A stretch of 64,000 bases of DNA, from contig OX638356.1 of assembly GCA_951813395.1 (NCBI GenBank), positions 2,554,501 to 2,618,500 on the forward strand, given 5' to 3'. The stretch comes from Longimicrobiales bacterium (GTDB lineage: Bacteria > Gemmatimonadota > Gemmatimonadetes > Longimicrobiales > Gaopeijiaceae). This document shows positions 8,279 to 17,545 of the stretch, piece after piece. How positions within the stretch are numbered: position 1 is the first letter of the stretch; every line of letters starts with the position of its first letter. The position numbers were made by a program, and so were the translations under genes. Below the pieces are notes generated by a model, which saw only the letters and a program-made list of their open reading frames with translations, did no database searches and was not told the origin of the DNA.

Positions 8279-9196
8279 CTACAGGATCGTCTTTCCCAGC
8301 GCGGACGCGACCAGCTCCACGGCGAGGTCGGCCGTGTGGTTGCGGTCGTCGAGTACGGGGTTGAGCTCGACGACCTCCATGCTGAGCAGACGGCCCGAGC
8401 GGGACGCCTTTTCGCAGACAAGGTGGCCCTCCCGGTACGTGAGTCCCCCCTGCACCGGCGTGCCGACGCCGGGAGCGACCCTCGGGTCGAGGGCGTCGAG
8501 GTCAAGGGAGAGGTGGAATCCGCCCGTCCCGTCGCCGGCACGCTCCAGCGCCTCGTCCATGCACGCGGCCGCGCCCCTTTCGTCGATCTCCGACATCGAA
8601 AACACCCGAACGCCCAGCTCCCCTATGAGCGCCCTCTCGCCGTCGTCCAGCTCGCGCGCCCCCAGGATACTGACGTTTTCCGGGGCCACGCTGGGGCCCG
8701 TTCCGACCAGGCGCGGGTCACCGTGCCCGAGCAGGACCGCCAGCGGCATCCCGTGGACGTTGCCGCTCGGCGTGGTCGCCGGCCGGTTCATGTCGGCGTG
8801 CGCGTCGACCCAGATGACCCCAATGCGCTCGTCGCGCTGCCGGCAGTGATCCGCCACCGCCGCCACCGAACCCATCGACAGCGAGTGGTCGCCGCCCAGC
8901 ACCAGAGGCAGGCAGCCGCGCGCAAGCCCCGTCCCCACCAGTTCGCGCGTCCGGTCCACCACCTTTGCGATCTCCGCGAGGAAGCGCAGGCGCGTCTCGC
9001 CGGCGTCGGTGGTTTCAAGTCCCCCCGCGGTGATGGTGCCGAACTCGCAGACCCGGTGTCCGGCGGCCTCGATCGCCGCGGTGATTCCGGCGATACGCAG
9101 CGCCGAGGGACCCATGTCGACGCCACGGCGGCCCGCGCCCAGGTCCATGGAAACCGATATCAGCGCAACGTCGCGGCCGGCGGTCCCCCGCGTCAC
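8279..9196 (-). CDS. rocF: Arginase
   Basis: A 305-residue cytosolic enzyme of the ureohydrolase family that hydrolyses L-arginine to L-ornithine and urea using two Mn ions. Metal-ligand motifs are present in order: GGDHS (as LVLGGDHSLSMGSVA), DAHADMN, and SLDLDALDPRVAPGVGTP. The N-terminal MDLGAGRRGVDMGPSALRIA is typical of RocF-type arginases. The start is taken as GTG 9196: it overlaps the stop of the upstream gene (GTGA) and gives the normal family length of about 300 residues. A separate methionine further in (MDLGAG) would truncate the first strand. Coupling to an outer-membrane protein gene is unusual for arginase. Confidence 0.92.
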   Translation of the reverse strand: MTRGTAGRDVALISVSMDLGAGRRGVDMGPSALRIAGITAAIEAAGHRVCEFGTITAGGLETTDAGETRLRFLAEIAKVVDRTRELVGTGLARGCLPLVLGGDHSLSMGSVAAVADHCRQRDERIGVIWVDAHADMNRPATTPSGNVHGMPLAVLLGHGDPRLVGTGPSVAPENVSILGARELDDGERALIGELGVRVFSMSEIDERGAAACMDEALERAGDGTGGFHLSLDLDALDPRVAPGVGTPVQGGLTYREGHLVCEKASRSGRLLSMEVVELNPVLDDRNHTADLAVELVASALGKTIL

Positions 9197-9756
9197 CAGA
9201 GCATGACACCCGTCGACAGCAGGAACTGGCTTGCCCCGGAGAGTCCCAGCTTCCCCTCGACGAATCCCGGTGAACCGGCCAGCGGGAACCTGAGGCCGCC
9301 GATGAGATTGAGGCCGACGCTGGTGTCGGAGTAGCGCCGGTACCAGGCGGCGCCCGCGGGCGTTGACCGGAAGTCGACGAAGGACTCCTCCCGGAACGAA
9401 CTCACGATGTGGAACCCGGCGCCCACGTAGCCGACCAGGTCGGCCGCAAGCCGGGACACCGGAACGTTGAGGTTCCCTCCGAGTTCGAGCCAGCCGCATC
9501 CGGAGGCCCCGCGACAGTCCTGGAAGGAGTAGGTCGCCGTGGCGCTGCCGAAGATGTTCCGGAAGAAGTCGTGGTCGATGTCCATGTGATCCGAGAGATC
9601 CATCTCGGCGCGCGCGCCCAACCCGAAGTGGGAGTCGTCACCCAGCGAGACGAGGGGACCGAGCACCACGTCCGACTGGCCCGCCGCCGGTGCCGCAATG
9701 ATCACGGCGCTCAGCGCCACCTTTACGCAACGAAACACTGGCAGGGAACGAAACAC
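9193..9756 (-). CDS. Small outer-membrane beta-barrel protein, unknown function
   Basis: A 187-residue protein starting at GTG 9756, preceded by a strong AGGAGG ribosome site. It has a signal peptide (VKVALSAVIIAAPAAGQ) and alternating hydrophobic strands such as GLGARAEMDLSDHM, GWLELGGNLNVPVSRLAADLV, YVGAGFHIVSSF, TSVGLNLIGGLRFPL and a C-terminal QFLLSTGVMLW, consistent with an 8-10-stranded outer-membrane barrel of the OmpX/OmpW size class. The closing aromatic residue (W) fits a BAM signal. It overlaps the arginase start by 4 bases. A 12-base tandem repeat (acgaaacactgg, copies at 9729-9740 and 9748-9759) lies across its start codon. Confidence 0.7.
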   Translation of the reverse strand: MFRSLPVFRCVKVALSAVIIAAPAAGQSDVVLGPLVSLGDDSHFGLGARAEMDLSDHMDIDHDFFRNIFGSATATYSFQDCRGASGCGWLELGGNLNVPVSRLAADLVGYVGAGFHIVSSFREESFVDFRSTPAGAAWYRRYSDTSVGLNLIGGLRFPLAGSPGFVEGKLGLSGASQFLLSTGVMLW

Positions 9757-9923
9757 TGGATTCCTCCTGGTCGATGGGTCTGTATCCCGGGCCCGACGCT
9801 ACCGGGCCGGTCTCGGAACACCGGCGGCCCGCCGGTTCAGTGCGAAGGGCTCCAGGGATTCCTACGAAGATTCCGCTCTCAGGTTCCTCATTGCAAGTCG
9901 GCGGTCGGCGTCGGCGTCCCCGG

Positions 9924-9953
9924 TTGGCCCCTGATAACCTCTGACACTAGAAT
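9924..9953 (+). promoter_or_regulatory. Possible sigma70-type promoter for the amidohydrolase pair
   Basis: TTGGCC (9924-9929) and TAGAAT (9948-9953) are separated by 18 bases in the 296-base gap between the divergent barrel gene and the first amidohydrolase. The -10 box matches the consensus at 5 of 6 bases and the -35 box at 4 of 6. If used, the leader would be about 90 bases. This is sequence resemblance only, and promoter rules in this lineage may differ. Confidence 0.3.
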
Positions 9954-10052
9954 GATTCTCCGCCGTAAGGGGTGGGATCGGCCTCGCATCCAGCCGGTGG
10001 CCCTCGAACCGGCGGGACAACCGGACTTTCTCATCCACATCGGAGTCGGCGC

Positions 10053-13000
10053 ATGCGTTTGTTCCATCGCGGCCCATGGGCGGCCGCACTGCTGTTGCTC
10101 ACACCCCTGGCCGCTCACGGTCAGGAGCCCGAAAAGGACCCCGACCGGGGTCTTCCCCTCGAGCCCGCCCGCTGGGCCCGGTTCACCACCAGCGAGGGGA
10201 CCTGGATCTCGCTCGACGTGAGTCCCGACGGCCAGTCCATCGTCTTCGACATGCTCGGCGACCTGTACACGATGCCGATCACCGGCGGTGACGCCACGCG
10301 CCTCACCAGCGGTATGGGCTACGACATGCAGCCGCGCTTCAGCCCCGACGGCGAGCGCATCGTCTTCGTCTCCGACCGGAGCGGCGACCAGAACGTCTGG
10401 CTGATGCCTGCGGACGGGGGCGATCCCGCGCAGCTCAGCAAGGGGGTCGGAAGCGCGTTCCTGTCGCCCGAGTGGATGCCCGACGGGAAGTACATCGTGG
10501 TGTCGCGGGCCCGCCCGTTCCAGGGCCTGGAGAAGCTCTGGCTCTACCACGTGGACGGGGGCACGGGCATCGAGATGGTGGGGGGTCCCGGGGGACAGCG
10601 GATGATGGGCGCGGCGGTCGACGCCGAGGGGCGCTACGTCTGGTACGCCCAGCGGTCCGGCACCTGGCAGTACAACGCCATCTTCCCGCAGTTCCAGCTG
10701 TGGGTCTACGACCGCCGGTCGGGGACGCGCACGCCCATGACGAACCGGTACGGCTCCGCGTTCCGGCCCGCGCTGTCGCCCGACGGCACGATGCTGGCCT
10801 ATGGAAGCCGCGACGACGCCGACACGGGGATCCGGCTGCGCGATCTCGCCTCGGGCATGGAGCGCTGGCTCGCCTACCCCGTCCAGCGGGACGATCAGGA
10901 ATCGACCGCCACCATGGACGTGCTACCCGGGTATTCCTTCACCCCCGGCTCCGACGCGCTGGTTATGTCCTACGGCGGCCGGATCTGGCGCGTTCCCGTG
11001 GACGGGAGCGACCCGGCCGAAATCCCCTTCACCGTCGAGGCCGAGGTCGCGATCGGGCCCGAGGTGGAATTCGAGTACCCGATCGAGGACACGCCGACCT
11101 TCGCGGTCAAGCAGATCCGCTTTGCGCGGCCCTCTCCCGACGGGAGCAGGCTCGCCTTCACCGCTCTCGACCGCGTGTACGTCGCGGACATCCCGGACGG
11201 CACGCCGAGGCGGCTGACCGGCGACGAAGTGGGCGAGCACCGCCCGGTCTGGTCGCCGGACGGGCGCCATGTGGCGTACGTGACCTGGGACGACGACACC
11301 GGCGAGGGCCACATCCGGCGCGTGCCGGCCGACGGCGGCGCCGCGGTGACGCTCACGACGGCGCCCGCATACTATCGGGATCTGGTGTATTCGCCCGACG
11401 GCGAGCGCATCGTCGGCGTGCGGTCTGCGCGGCGGGACGTTCAGGAGGCGGTCGATCCCTTCTTCAACACCCCCGGCTCCGAGTTCATCTGGATCCCGGC
11501 GGACGGCGGCGAAGTGACGGTGATCGGCCCCACCGCGGGTCGCAGATCGCCACACTTCACCGACGATCCTGACCGAATCTACTACTACGGGACCGCCCGC
11601 GCGGACGCGATTCCGGGCTCGCCCACGCCTCCCGCGGTGACGACCGCGCTGTCCTCTGCGCGCTGGGACGACACGGACAGGAAACGCCACCTCCAGGTCA
11701 CCGCTCGGGCCGACCTCTCGGCCGGTGGCGTGCCCATCGGCTACGAGCGCTCCGAGACCTCCGATCTCGTGATGCCGGCGGAGTTCGATGACCACGAGGA
11801 GCCGCGCGAGCTGATCCTGCGGCTCGGTGCCGGCTCGGTCGAGATGGCACCCCGGGGCGACCTCGCGATGGCCCAGATCGGGGACGACCTCTACGCGGTG
11901 ACCGTCCCGGACCTGGGGGCGGCGCTTCCCGTGGTCGACGTCACCAAGCCCGACTCGGCCGCGGTCCCCGCCTGGAAGCTGAACGAACTGGGCGTCGAGT
12001 TCCCGGCCTGGGGCGCGGACGGCCGAACCGTGCACTGGTCGCTCGGCAACGCGCTGTTCACCTACGACCTGGACGCCGCAGCCGCCGATCCGGAGTACGA
12101 GCCCGCCGAGCAGCAGTTCGTGGTCACGGCGGATCGCGACATCCCGCAGGGCACGGTCGTGCTGCGAGGCGCGCGCGCGATCACCATGAACGGCGACGAG
12201 ATCGTCGAGAACGCGGACATCGTCGTGACCGACAACCGGATCGTGTCGGTGTCGTCGGGACCGGGCGACGTGCCGGAAGGCGCAACCGTGGTCGACGTGG
12301 CCGGCAAGACGATCGTCCCCGGCTTCGTGGACACGCACGCGCACATGTGGAACCTGTGGGGCCTGCACTGGGCGCGCCCGTGGATCTACCAGGCGAACCT
12401 CGCCTACGGGGTGACCACGACCCGCGACCCCCAGACCGCCACAACGGACGTGCTCTCCTACGAGGACATGGTGCGCGCCGGGAAGATGGTCGGCCCCCGC
12501 GTCTACTCCACGGGGCCGGGCGTCTTCCAGTTCGACTTCATCAAGAGCTACGAGCACGCACTCGACGTGCTGACCAAGTACAGCCGCTACTACGACACCA
12601 AGACCTTCAAGATGTACATGTCCGGGAACCGCCGGCAGCGCCAGTGGCTGATCATGGCCGCGCACGAACTCGAGCTCATGCCCACCACTGAAGGAGGGCT
12701 GGACTACCGGCTCAACATGACCCACGCGATCGACGGCTATCCCGGGATCGAGCACTCGATGCCGATCATTCCGGCCTACGGCGATGTCGTCGAGCTCTTC
12801 GCGACGTCCGGGACGGTCAACTCGCCCACGCTCCTGGTCTCGTACGGCGGGCCGTGGGCGGAGAACTACTTCTACACCCGCGAGGACATCTTCGGGGACG
12901 AGAAGCTCACGCACTTCACGCCCAAGCGGGAGCTGGACACGAAGGCGCGGCGGCTCCAGACCACGGGCCCCGGACCGGGCGGCTGGTTCATGGAGGACGA

Positions 13001-13430
13001 ATACGCGTTTCCGAAGCACTCGGCCTGGCTGGCCAGGCTGGTGGAGGGCGGCGGGAAGACGGGAGTCGGCAGCCACGGCCAGCTTCAGGGACTCGGATTC
13101 CACTGGGAGCTGTGGGCCCTGCAGAGCGGCGGCATGGACGAGCACGACGCGCTGCAGGCCGCGACGATCATGGGCGCCGAGGCGATTGGCCTGGGCCGCG
13201 ACCTGGGGTCGATCGAGCCCGGCAAGCTGGCCGATCTGGTCATCCTCGACGCCAACCCTCTCGACAACATTCGCAACACCAACACGGTTGACCAGGTGAT
13301 GATGAACGGAAGGCTCTACGACGGCGACACGCTCGACGAGGTGTGGCCCAGACAACGACCCGCACCGGACGAACCGTGGCGAAACACCGCGCCCAATGTC
13401 CGCGCCGGGATCCGGGGAGGTGACAAATGA
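10053..13430 (+). CDS. Secreted TolB-like propeller/amidohydrolase fusion, paralog 1
   Basis: A 1125-residue protein starting at ATG 10053 with a signal peptide (MRLFHRGPWAAALLLLTPL ... AHGQ). The first about 680 residues hold repeated PD40/TolB-like blades (LDVSPDGQSIVFDMLGDLYT, MQPRFSPDGERIVFVSDRSG, PVWSPDGRHVAYVTW). The C-terminal about 430 residues are a metal-dependent amidohydrolase: start strand GTVVLRGARAITMNGDEIV, H-x-H ligand in VPGFVDTHAHMW, later GYPGIEHSMPI, GVGSHGQLQG, and closing SIEPGKLADLVILDANPLDN. Family members act on peptides, dipeptides or cyclic amides; the substrate is not known. It is likely periplasmic. Its stop overlaps paralog 2 (ATGA), so the two form an operon. 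Confidence 0.88.
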   Translation: MRLFHRGPWAAALLLLTPLAAHGQEPEKDPDRGLPLEPARWARFTTSEGTWISLDVSPDGQSIVFDMLGDLYTMPITGGDATRLTSGMGYDMQPRFSPDGERIVFVSDRSGDQNVWLMPADGGDPAQLSKGVGSAFLSPEWMPDGKYIVVSRARPFQGLEKLWLYHVDGGTGIEMVGGPGGQRMMGAAVDAEGRYVWYAQRSGTWQYNAIFPQFQLWVYDRRSGTRTPMTNRYGSAFRPALSPDGTMLAYGSRDDADTGIRLRDLASGMERWLAYPVQRDDQESTATMDVLPGYSFTPGSDALVMSYGGRIWRVPVDGSDPAEIPFTVEAEVAIGPEVEFEYPIEDTPTFAVKQIRFARPSPDGSRLAFTALDRVYVADIPDGTPRRLTGDEVGEHRPVWSPDGRHVAYVTWDDDTGEGHIRRVPADGGAAVTLTTAPAYYRDLVYSPDGERIVGVRSARRDVQEAVDPFFNTPGSEFIWIPADGGEVTVIGPTAGRRSPHFTDDPDRIYYYGTARADAIPGSPTPPAVTTALSSARWDDTDRKRHLQVTARADLSAGGVPIGYERSETSDLVMPAEFDDHEEPRELILRLGAGSVEMAPRGDLAMAQIGDDLYAVTVPDLGAALPVVDVTKPDSAAVPAWKLNELGVEFPAWGADGRTVHWSLGNALFTYDLDAAAADPEYEPAEQQFVVTADRDIPQGTVVLRGARAITMNGDEIVENADIVVTDNRIVSVSSGPGDVPEGATVVDVAGKTIVPGFVDTHAHMWNLWGLHWARPWIYQANLAYGVTTTRDPQTATTDVLSYEDMVRAGKMVGPRVYSTGPGVFQFDFIKSYEHALDVLTKYSRYYDTKTFKMYMSGNRRQRQWLIMAAHELELMPTTEGGLDYRLNMTHAIDGYPGIEHSMPIIPAYGDVVELFATSGTVNSPTLLVSYGGPWAENYFYTREDIFGDEKLTHFTPKRELDTKARRLQTTGPGPGGWFMEDEYAFPKHSAWLARLVEGGGKTGVGSHGQLQGLGFHWELWALQSGGMDEHDALQAATIMGAEAIGLGRDLGSIEPGKLADLVILDANPLDNIRNTNTVDQVMMNGRLYDGDTLDEVWPRQRPAPDEPWRNTAPNVRAGIRGGDK

Positions 13431-16400
13431 GCCCCGTGTACGGCAGGACCCGGAACGCAATCGGGAGCGACGCGGCCCGCACAAGGGCCCCGGGCCGCAA
13501 GGCCTTCCGTTTCGCCGCGCCCGCGCTGGCCCTCGCGGCCATCGCGTTTGTGGTCGCCCCTCTCGCGGCGCAACCCCCCAGACCCGGCGGACCGCGCCAG
13601 AACCCGTTGCCGCTGCGCAGCGCGCGCACGGCCGAATTCACCGCCACCGAGGGTACGTGGATCTCGCTCGACGTCAGCCCCGACGGGCAGACGATCGTGT
13701 TCGACCTCCTCGGCGACCTCTACACCATGCCGATCACCGGCGGCAAGGCGTCGCCGCTCCTCACCGGGATGGCCTTCGAGGTGCAGCCCCGCTTCAGCCC
13801 CGACGGCGAGTCGGTGGCCTTCATATCCGACCGGAGCGGCGGCGACAACCTGTGGACCATGCGCCTCGACAGGACCGACACGACGCAGGTGTCGCGCGGC
13901 AACGGCAACCTCTTCCTGTCGCCCGAGTGGGCGCCGGACGGCGAGTTCATCGTGGTCAGCCGCTCGGGTGGCCTGGGCGGCGCGGCCAACCTCTACATGT
14001 ACCACGCGGAGCGCTCGTCCCCCATCACGATTCCGGGGGCGTCCACGTCGCCGATCTTCGCGGCCCTCTTCGGGGGCATCAAGCGGGTCGGGGCCGCCTT
14101 CAGCCCCGACGGACGGCACATCTGGTACGCGCAGTCGTTCGGGGACTGGCAGTACAACGCCCGCCTCCCCCGCTACCAGGTGTACCGGTACGACCGCGAA
14201 ACGGGCACCGCCGCGGTCATGACCAGCAGGTACGGCTCAGGGATGCGTCCGGCGATCTCGCCCGATGGCGAGTGGCTGGTCTACGCAACCCGCTACAACG
14301 CCGACACGGGGCTCAGGAAACGCAACCTCGCGACCGGCGACGAGGAGTGGCTGGCGTATCCCGTCCAGCGCGACGAGCAGGAATCGCGCGCTCCCGTGGA
14401 CGTGCATCCGGGCTACGCGTTCCTTCCCGACGGCTCCGCGATCGTCCTATCGTACGGCGGCAGGATCTGGAACGTCCCGATGGACGGAAGCGAGCCCACG
14501 GAGATCCCGTTCGAGGTGGACGTGGAACTGAGCATCGGGCCCTCGGTGAAGTTCGACTACCAGATCGACACGACCGCAATGGTCACCGCCAGCCAGATTC
14601 GCAGTCCGGTCGTGTCGCCCGATGGCGAACGCGTCGTGTTCACGGCGTTCGACCGGCTCTGGGTGCGTGACCTGCCCGAGGGCGAGGCGACGCGGCTGAC
14701 CGATACGGACGTCGGCGAATACCACGCCCAGTGGTCGCCGGACGGCACCGCGATCACCTACGTGACGTGGGACGACGCCGACGGCGGCCACATCATGAGG
14801 GTGCCCGCGGCGGGCGGCCCACCCACGCAACTCACCAGCACCGCGGCCATGTACTACAACGTGGCCTGGTCGCCCGACGGCGAACGCATCGTGGCCTCGC
14901 GCGGGGCCGCGCGCGACCTGATGGAAGCGTCGGGGCTGTTCTTCGGCCCGATGGGCGCCGAATTCGTGTGGGTCCCGGCCAATGCCGCCGCACCCGCGGA
15001 AGCGACGGTGATCTCGCCCACGGGCGCGCGCGACGTTGCCCACTTCGCCGCCGACGATTCCGACCGCATCTACGCCTACAGCCCGGTCGAGGGTCTGGTC
15101 TCGTTCCGCTGGGACGGCACCGATATCGAGCGCCACCTGGTGGTGCGCGGACGCCAGGGGATCGCGGGGAACGCAAGTCCGCACCCCGACGAGTGGGAGT
15201 ACCTGCCAAGGCGGGTCTACCCCTGGCGCAAGGCCCCCGACCCGACCGATCCCGGTCCGCCGACCGAGCCGGGCTTCGCGCAGCCCGCCGGCCTGATCAT
15301 GCTTTCGCCGGAGGGCGACCGCGCCTTCGTGCAATTCGGCAACGACATCTACATCGTCGAGCTGGCCGAGGTGGGAGCCGCGCCGCCCAACATCCTGCTC
15401 ACCAACCTGGGGGCCTCGCCGGTTCCCGTGCGCAAGCTGACCGATGTCGGAGGCGAGTTCCCCTCGTGGGCTCCCGACGGCTCGGCGCTGCACTGGGCGA
15501 TGGGCAACGTGCTCTTCACCTACGACCTCGACCACGTGGAGGCGGAGGAGGCGGAGGAAGAGGAGACTGCACACGAGCGGGCGCTGATCCGCGCACGCGC
15601 CATGGCCATTTCGGACACGCTGAGCGATAAGCGGGCCGAAGCCGACAGTCTCAGGAGCGCGGACGAGGAGGTGCCCGATGAGCTGGAGGACGAGATCACG
15701 CGCCTGCAGGCCGACTCGGTGCAGGTCGTGGCCGATTCGCTGATGGCGCGCGCCGACTCGATCCGCGGGGCCGCGGAGGAGGTGGCCGCCAAGGCCAGCG
15801 CGGTCCGCGACGGCGACAAGGAGATCCTGGCCGACACGACCGACACCTACGAGGCGCACGAGCGCAAGATCGAGGTCCAGCTGCCGCGCGACATCCCGCG
15901 CGGAGTGGTGGCACTGACCGGCGGCCGCATCATCACGATGGCGGATATGCCGGACGACACGACCGGCGCGCCCCACGTGATCGAGAACGGGGTGGTGCTC
16001 GTCACCGACAACCGGATCGTCGAGGTCGGCGTCGCCGATTCGGTCGAGATACCGGACAGCGCCCAGGTGATCGACGTGGCGGGCAAGACGCTCGTCCCCG
16101 GCTACATCGACACGCACTACCACTCCATGTGGCTCGTGCCGGAGATCCACCCGCAGGAGGTTTGGCAATATTTGGCAACGCTCTCCTACGGGGTCACCAC
16201 AACACGCGACCCGCAGACCGCCTTCACCGACATCCTCAGCTACACCGACCGGGTCCTGACGGGCGGCATGACCGGCCCGCGGGTCTACTCCACCGGCCCC
16301 GGCGTCTTCAACGGAGAGAACATCCGAAACGCGGATCACGCGAAGAGCATCCTGAGGCGGTACGCAGAGTACTACGACACCAAGACGCTCAAGATGTACA

Positions 16401-17218
16401 TGAGCGGCAACCGCCAGCAGCGTCAGTGGATCATCCAGGCGGCGCGCGAGCTCGAGCTGATGCCCACCACCGAGGGCGGGCTCGACTACAAGATCGACAT
16501 GACGCACGCGATCGACGGATACCCCGGGATCGAGCACAACATCCCCATCGCGCCCATGTACTCCGACGTCGTGGAGCTCTTCAAGGAGTCGGAGACCACG
16601 AACACCCCCACCCTGCTGGTCTCCTACGGCGGCCCATTCGGCGAAAACTACTTCTACGCCACCGAGAACGCCCACGACGACCCGAAGCTGAACATGTTCG
16701 TGCCCGGGGACAACATCGACGCGCGGACGCGGCGGCGCGGCTCGGGATCCGGGGGCAGCCCCGGTCCGGTGGGCTGGTTCCTGGAAGAGGAGCACGTCTT
16801 CCCGCGCCACGGAGAGTTCGTGAAGAAGATGCTCGAGGACGATGGCCGCATGGCCGTTGGAAGCCACGGGCAGATCCAGGGCATCGGCTTCCACTGGGAA
16901 TTGTGGGCCATGGCCGCGGGCGGCGCGGAGAACCACGACATGCTGCGCGCGGCCACGATCCTGGGCGCCGAGGCTATCGGCTTCGGCAAGCAGCTCGGCA
17001 GCATCGAGAAGGACAAGTTCGCCGACATCGTGATCCTGAACTCGAACCCGCTCGACGACCTGCGCAACACGGTCGACATCCGGTATGTGATGAAGGACGG
17101 CCGCCTCTACGACGGCATGACGCTCGACGAGGTGTATCCCGAGGAGCGCACGCTGGAGCGGAGGAGGCCCGCCGAGTCGGACCCGGGGAGCACCGCGGCC
17201 GGGATCAGGGGGAACTGA
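13427..17218 (+). CDS. Secreted TolB-like propeller/amidohydrolase fusion, paralog 2
   Basis: A 1263-residue paralog of the preceding gene with the same layout: signal peptide ending near PLAAQ, TolB-like blades to about residue 700, then amidohydrolase with VPGYIDTHYHSMW, DGYPGIEHNIPI, AVGSHGQIQGIG and SIEKDKFADIVILNSNPLDD. It differs by an insertion of about 110 residues (roughly 705-815) between propeller and hydrolase, rich in Glu/Ala/Asp/Arg (HVEAEEAEEEETAHERALI onward) and likely to form a long alpha-helix or coiled coil. The loop HYHS differs from HAHM in paralog 1, which may shift substrate. The start ATG 13427 overlaps the upstream stop. Confidence 0.88.
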   Translation: MSPVYGRTRNAIGSDAARTRAPGRKAFRFAAPALALAAIAFVVAPLAAQPPRPGGPRQNPLPLRSARTAEFTATEGTWISLDVSPDGQTIVFDLLGDLYTMPITGGKASPLLTGMAFEVQPRFSPDGESVAFISDRSGGDNLWTMRLDRTDTTQVSRGNGNLFLSPEWAPDGEFIVVSRSGGLGGAANLYMYHAERSSPITIPGASTSPIFAALFGGIKRVGAAFSPDGRHIWYAQSFGDWQYNARLPRYQVYRYDRETGTAAVMTSRYGSGMRPAISPDGEWLVYATRYNADTGLRKRNLATGDEEWLAYPVQRDEQESRAPVDVHPGYAFLPDGSAIVLSYGGRIWNVPMDGSEPTEIPFEVDVELSIGPSVKFDYQIDTTAMVTASQIRSPVVSPDGERVVFTAFDRLWVRDLPEGEATRLTDTDVGEYHAQWSPDGTAITYVTWDDADGGHIMRVPAAGGPPTQLTSTAAMYYNVAWSPDGERIVASRGAARDLMEASGLFFGPMGAEFVWVPANAAAPAEATVISPTGARDVAHFAADDSDRIYAYSPVEGLVSFRWDGTDIERHLVVRGRQGIAGNASPHPDEWEYLPRRVYPWRKAPDPTDPGPPTEPGFAQPAGLIMLSPEGDRAFVQFGNDIYIVELAEVGAAPPNILLTNLGASPVPVRKLTDVGGEFPSWAPDGSALHWAMGNVLFTYDLDHVEAEEAEEEETAHERALIRARAMAISDTLSDKRAEADSLRSADEEVPDELEDEITRLQADSVQVVADSLMARADSIRGAAEEVAAKASAVRDGDKEILADTTDTYEAHERKIEVQLPRDIPRGVVALTGGRIITMADMPDDTTGAPHVIENGVVLVTDNRIVEVGVADSVEIPDSAQVIDVAGKTLVPGYIDTHYHSMWLVPEIHPQEVWQYLATLSYGVTTTRDPQTAFTDILSYTDRVLTGGMTGPRVYSTGPGVFNGENIRNADHAKSILRRYAEYYDTKTLKMYMSGNRQQRQWIIQAARELELMPTTEGGLDYKIDMTHAIDGYPGIEHNIPIAPMYSDVVELFKESETTNTPTLLVSYGGPFGENYFYATENAHDDPKLNMFVPGDNIDARTRRRGSGSGGSPGPVGWFLEEEHVFPRHGEFVKKMLEDDGRMAVGSHGQIQGIGFHWELWAMAAGGAENHDMLRAATILGAEAIGFGKQLGSIEKDKFADIVILNSNPLDDLRNTVDIRYVMKDGRLYDGMTLDEVYPEERTLERRRPAESDPGSTAAGIRGN

Positions 17219-17545
17219 ACGGCAAGGCAGCACCGGCCGGTGGCCCGCGTGCGTGGTTGCGCGGGCTGCCGGGCCGGGCTGGCTAATCGCGGCCTGTCAG
17301 CCCGGCAGGTGGTCGCATGCTCACAATCCGTTGCGGGTATTGAACTTGGGAGTCTGCTGGCGAACTTCCGCCTCAGCCTCCCCGTTCCGTTCTCTCCGCG
17401 GCCCCGAGATCCATCACCGTCAAAGCCGTTCTGCCGGGACGCTAAAGACCTTGCTCTTGCTCTTGAACCGCGCGGGACGAACCCAGACGCAAAGAGACCC
17501 AGCAACCGTCTCCTACAAGAGCGGCAACTCGACGCGGACCCTACA
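17219..17545. other. Intergenic stretch with no gene seen
   Basis: These 327 bases lie between the convergent amidohydrolase and CsgG-family genes. No coding sequence with plausible composition, RNA gene or clear hairpin followed by a T-run was recognised. It marks the left border of the accessory region. Confidence 0.5.

Noticed and set aside
14447-17233. A minus-strand open frame of 928 codons opposite amidohydrolase paralog 2
   Set aside because: Antisense shadow of a gene with clear domains; no start signal or recognisable motif.
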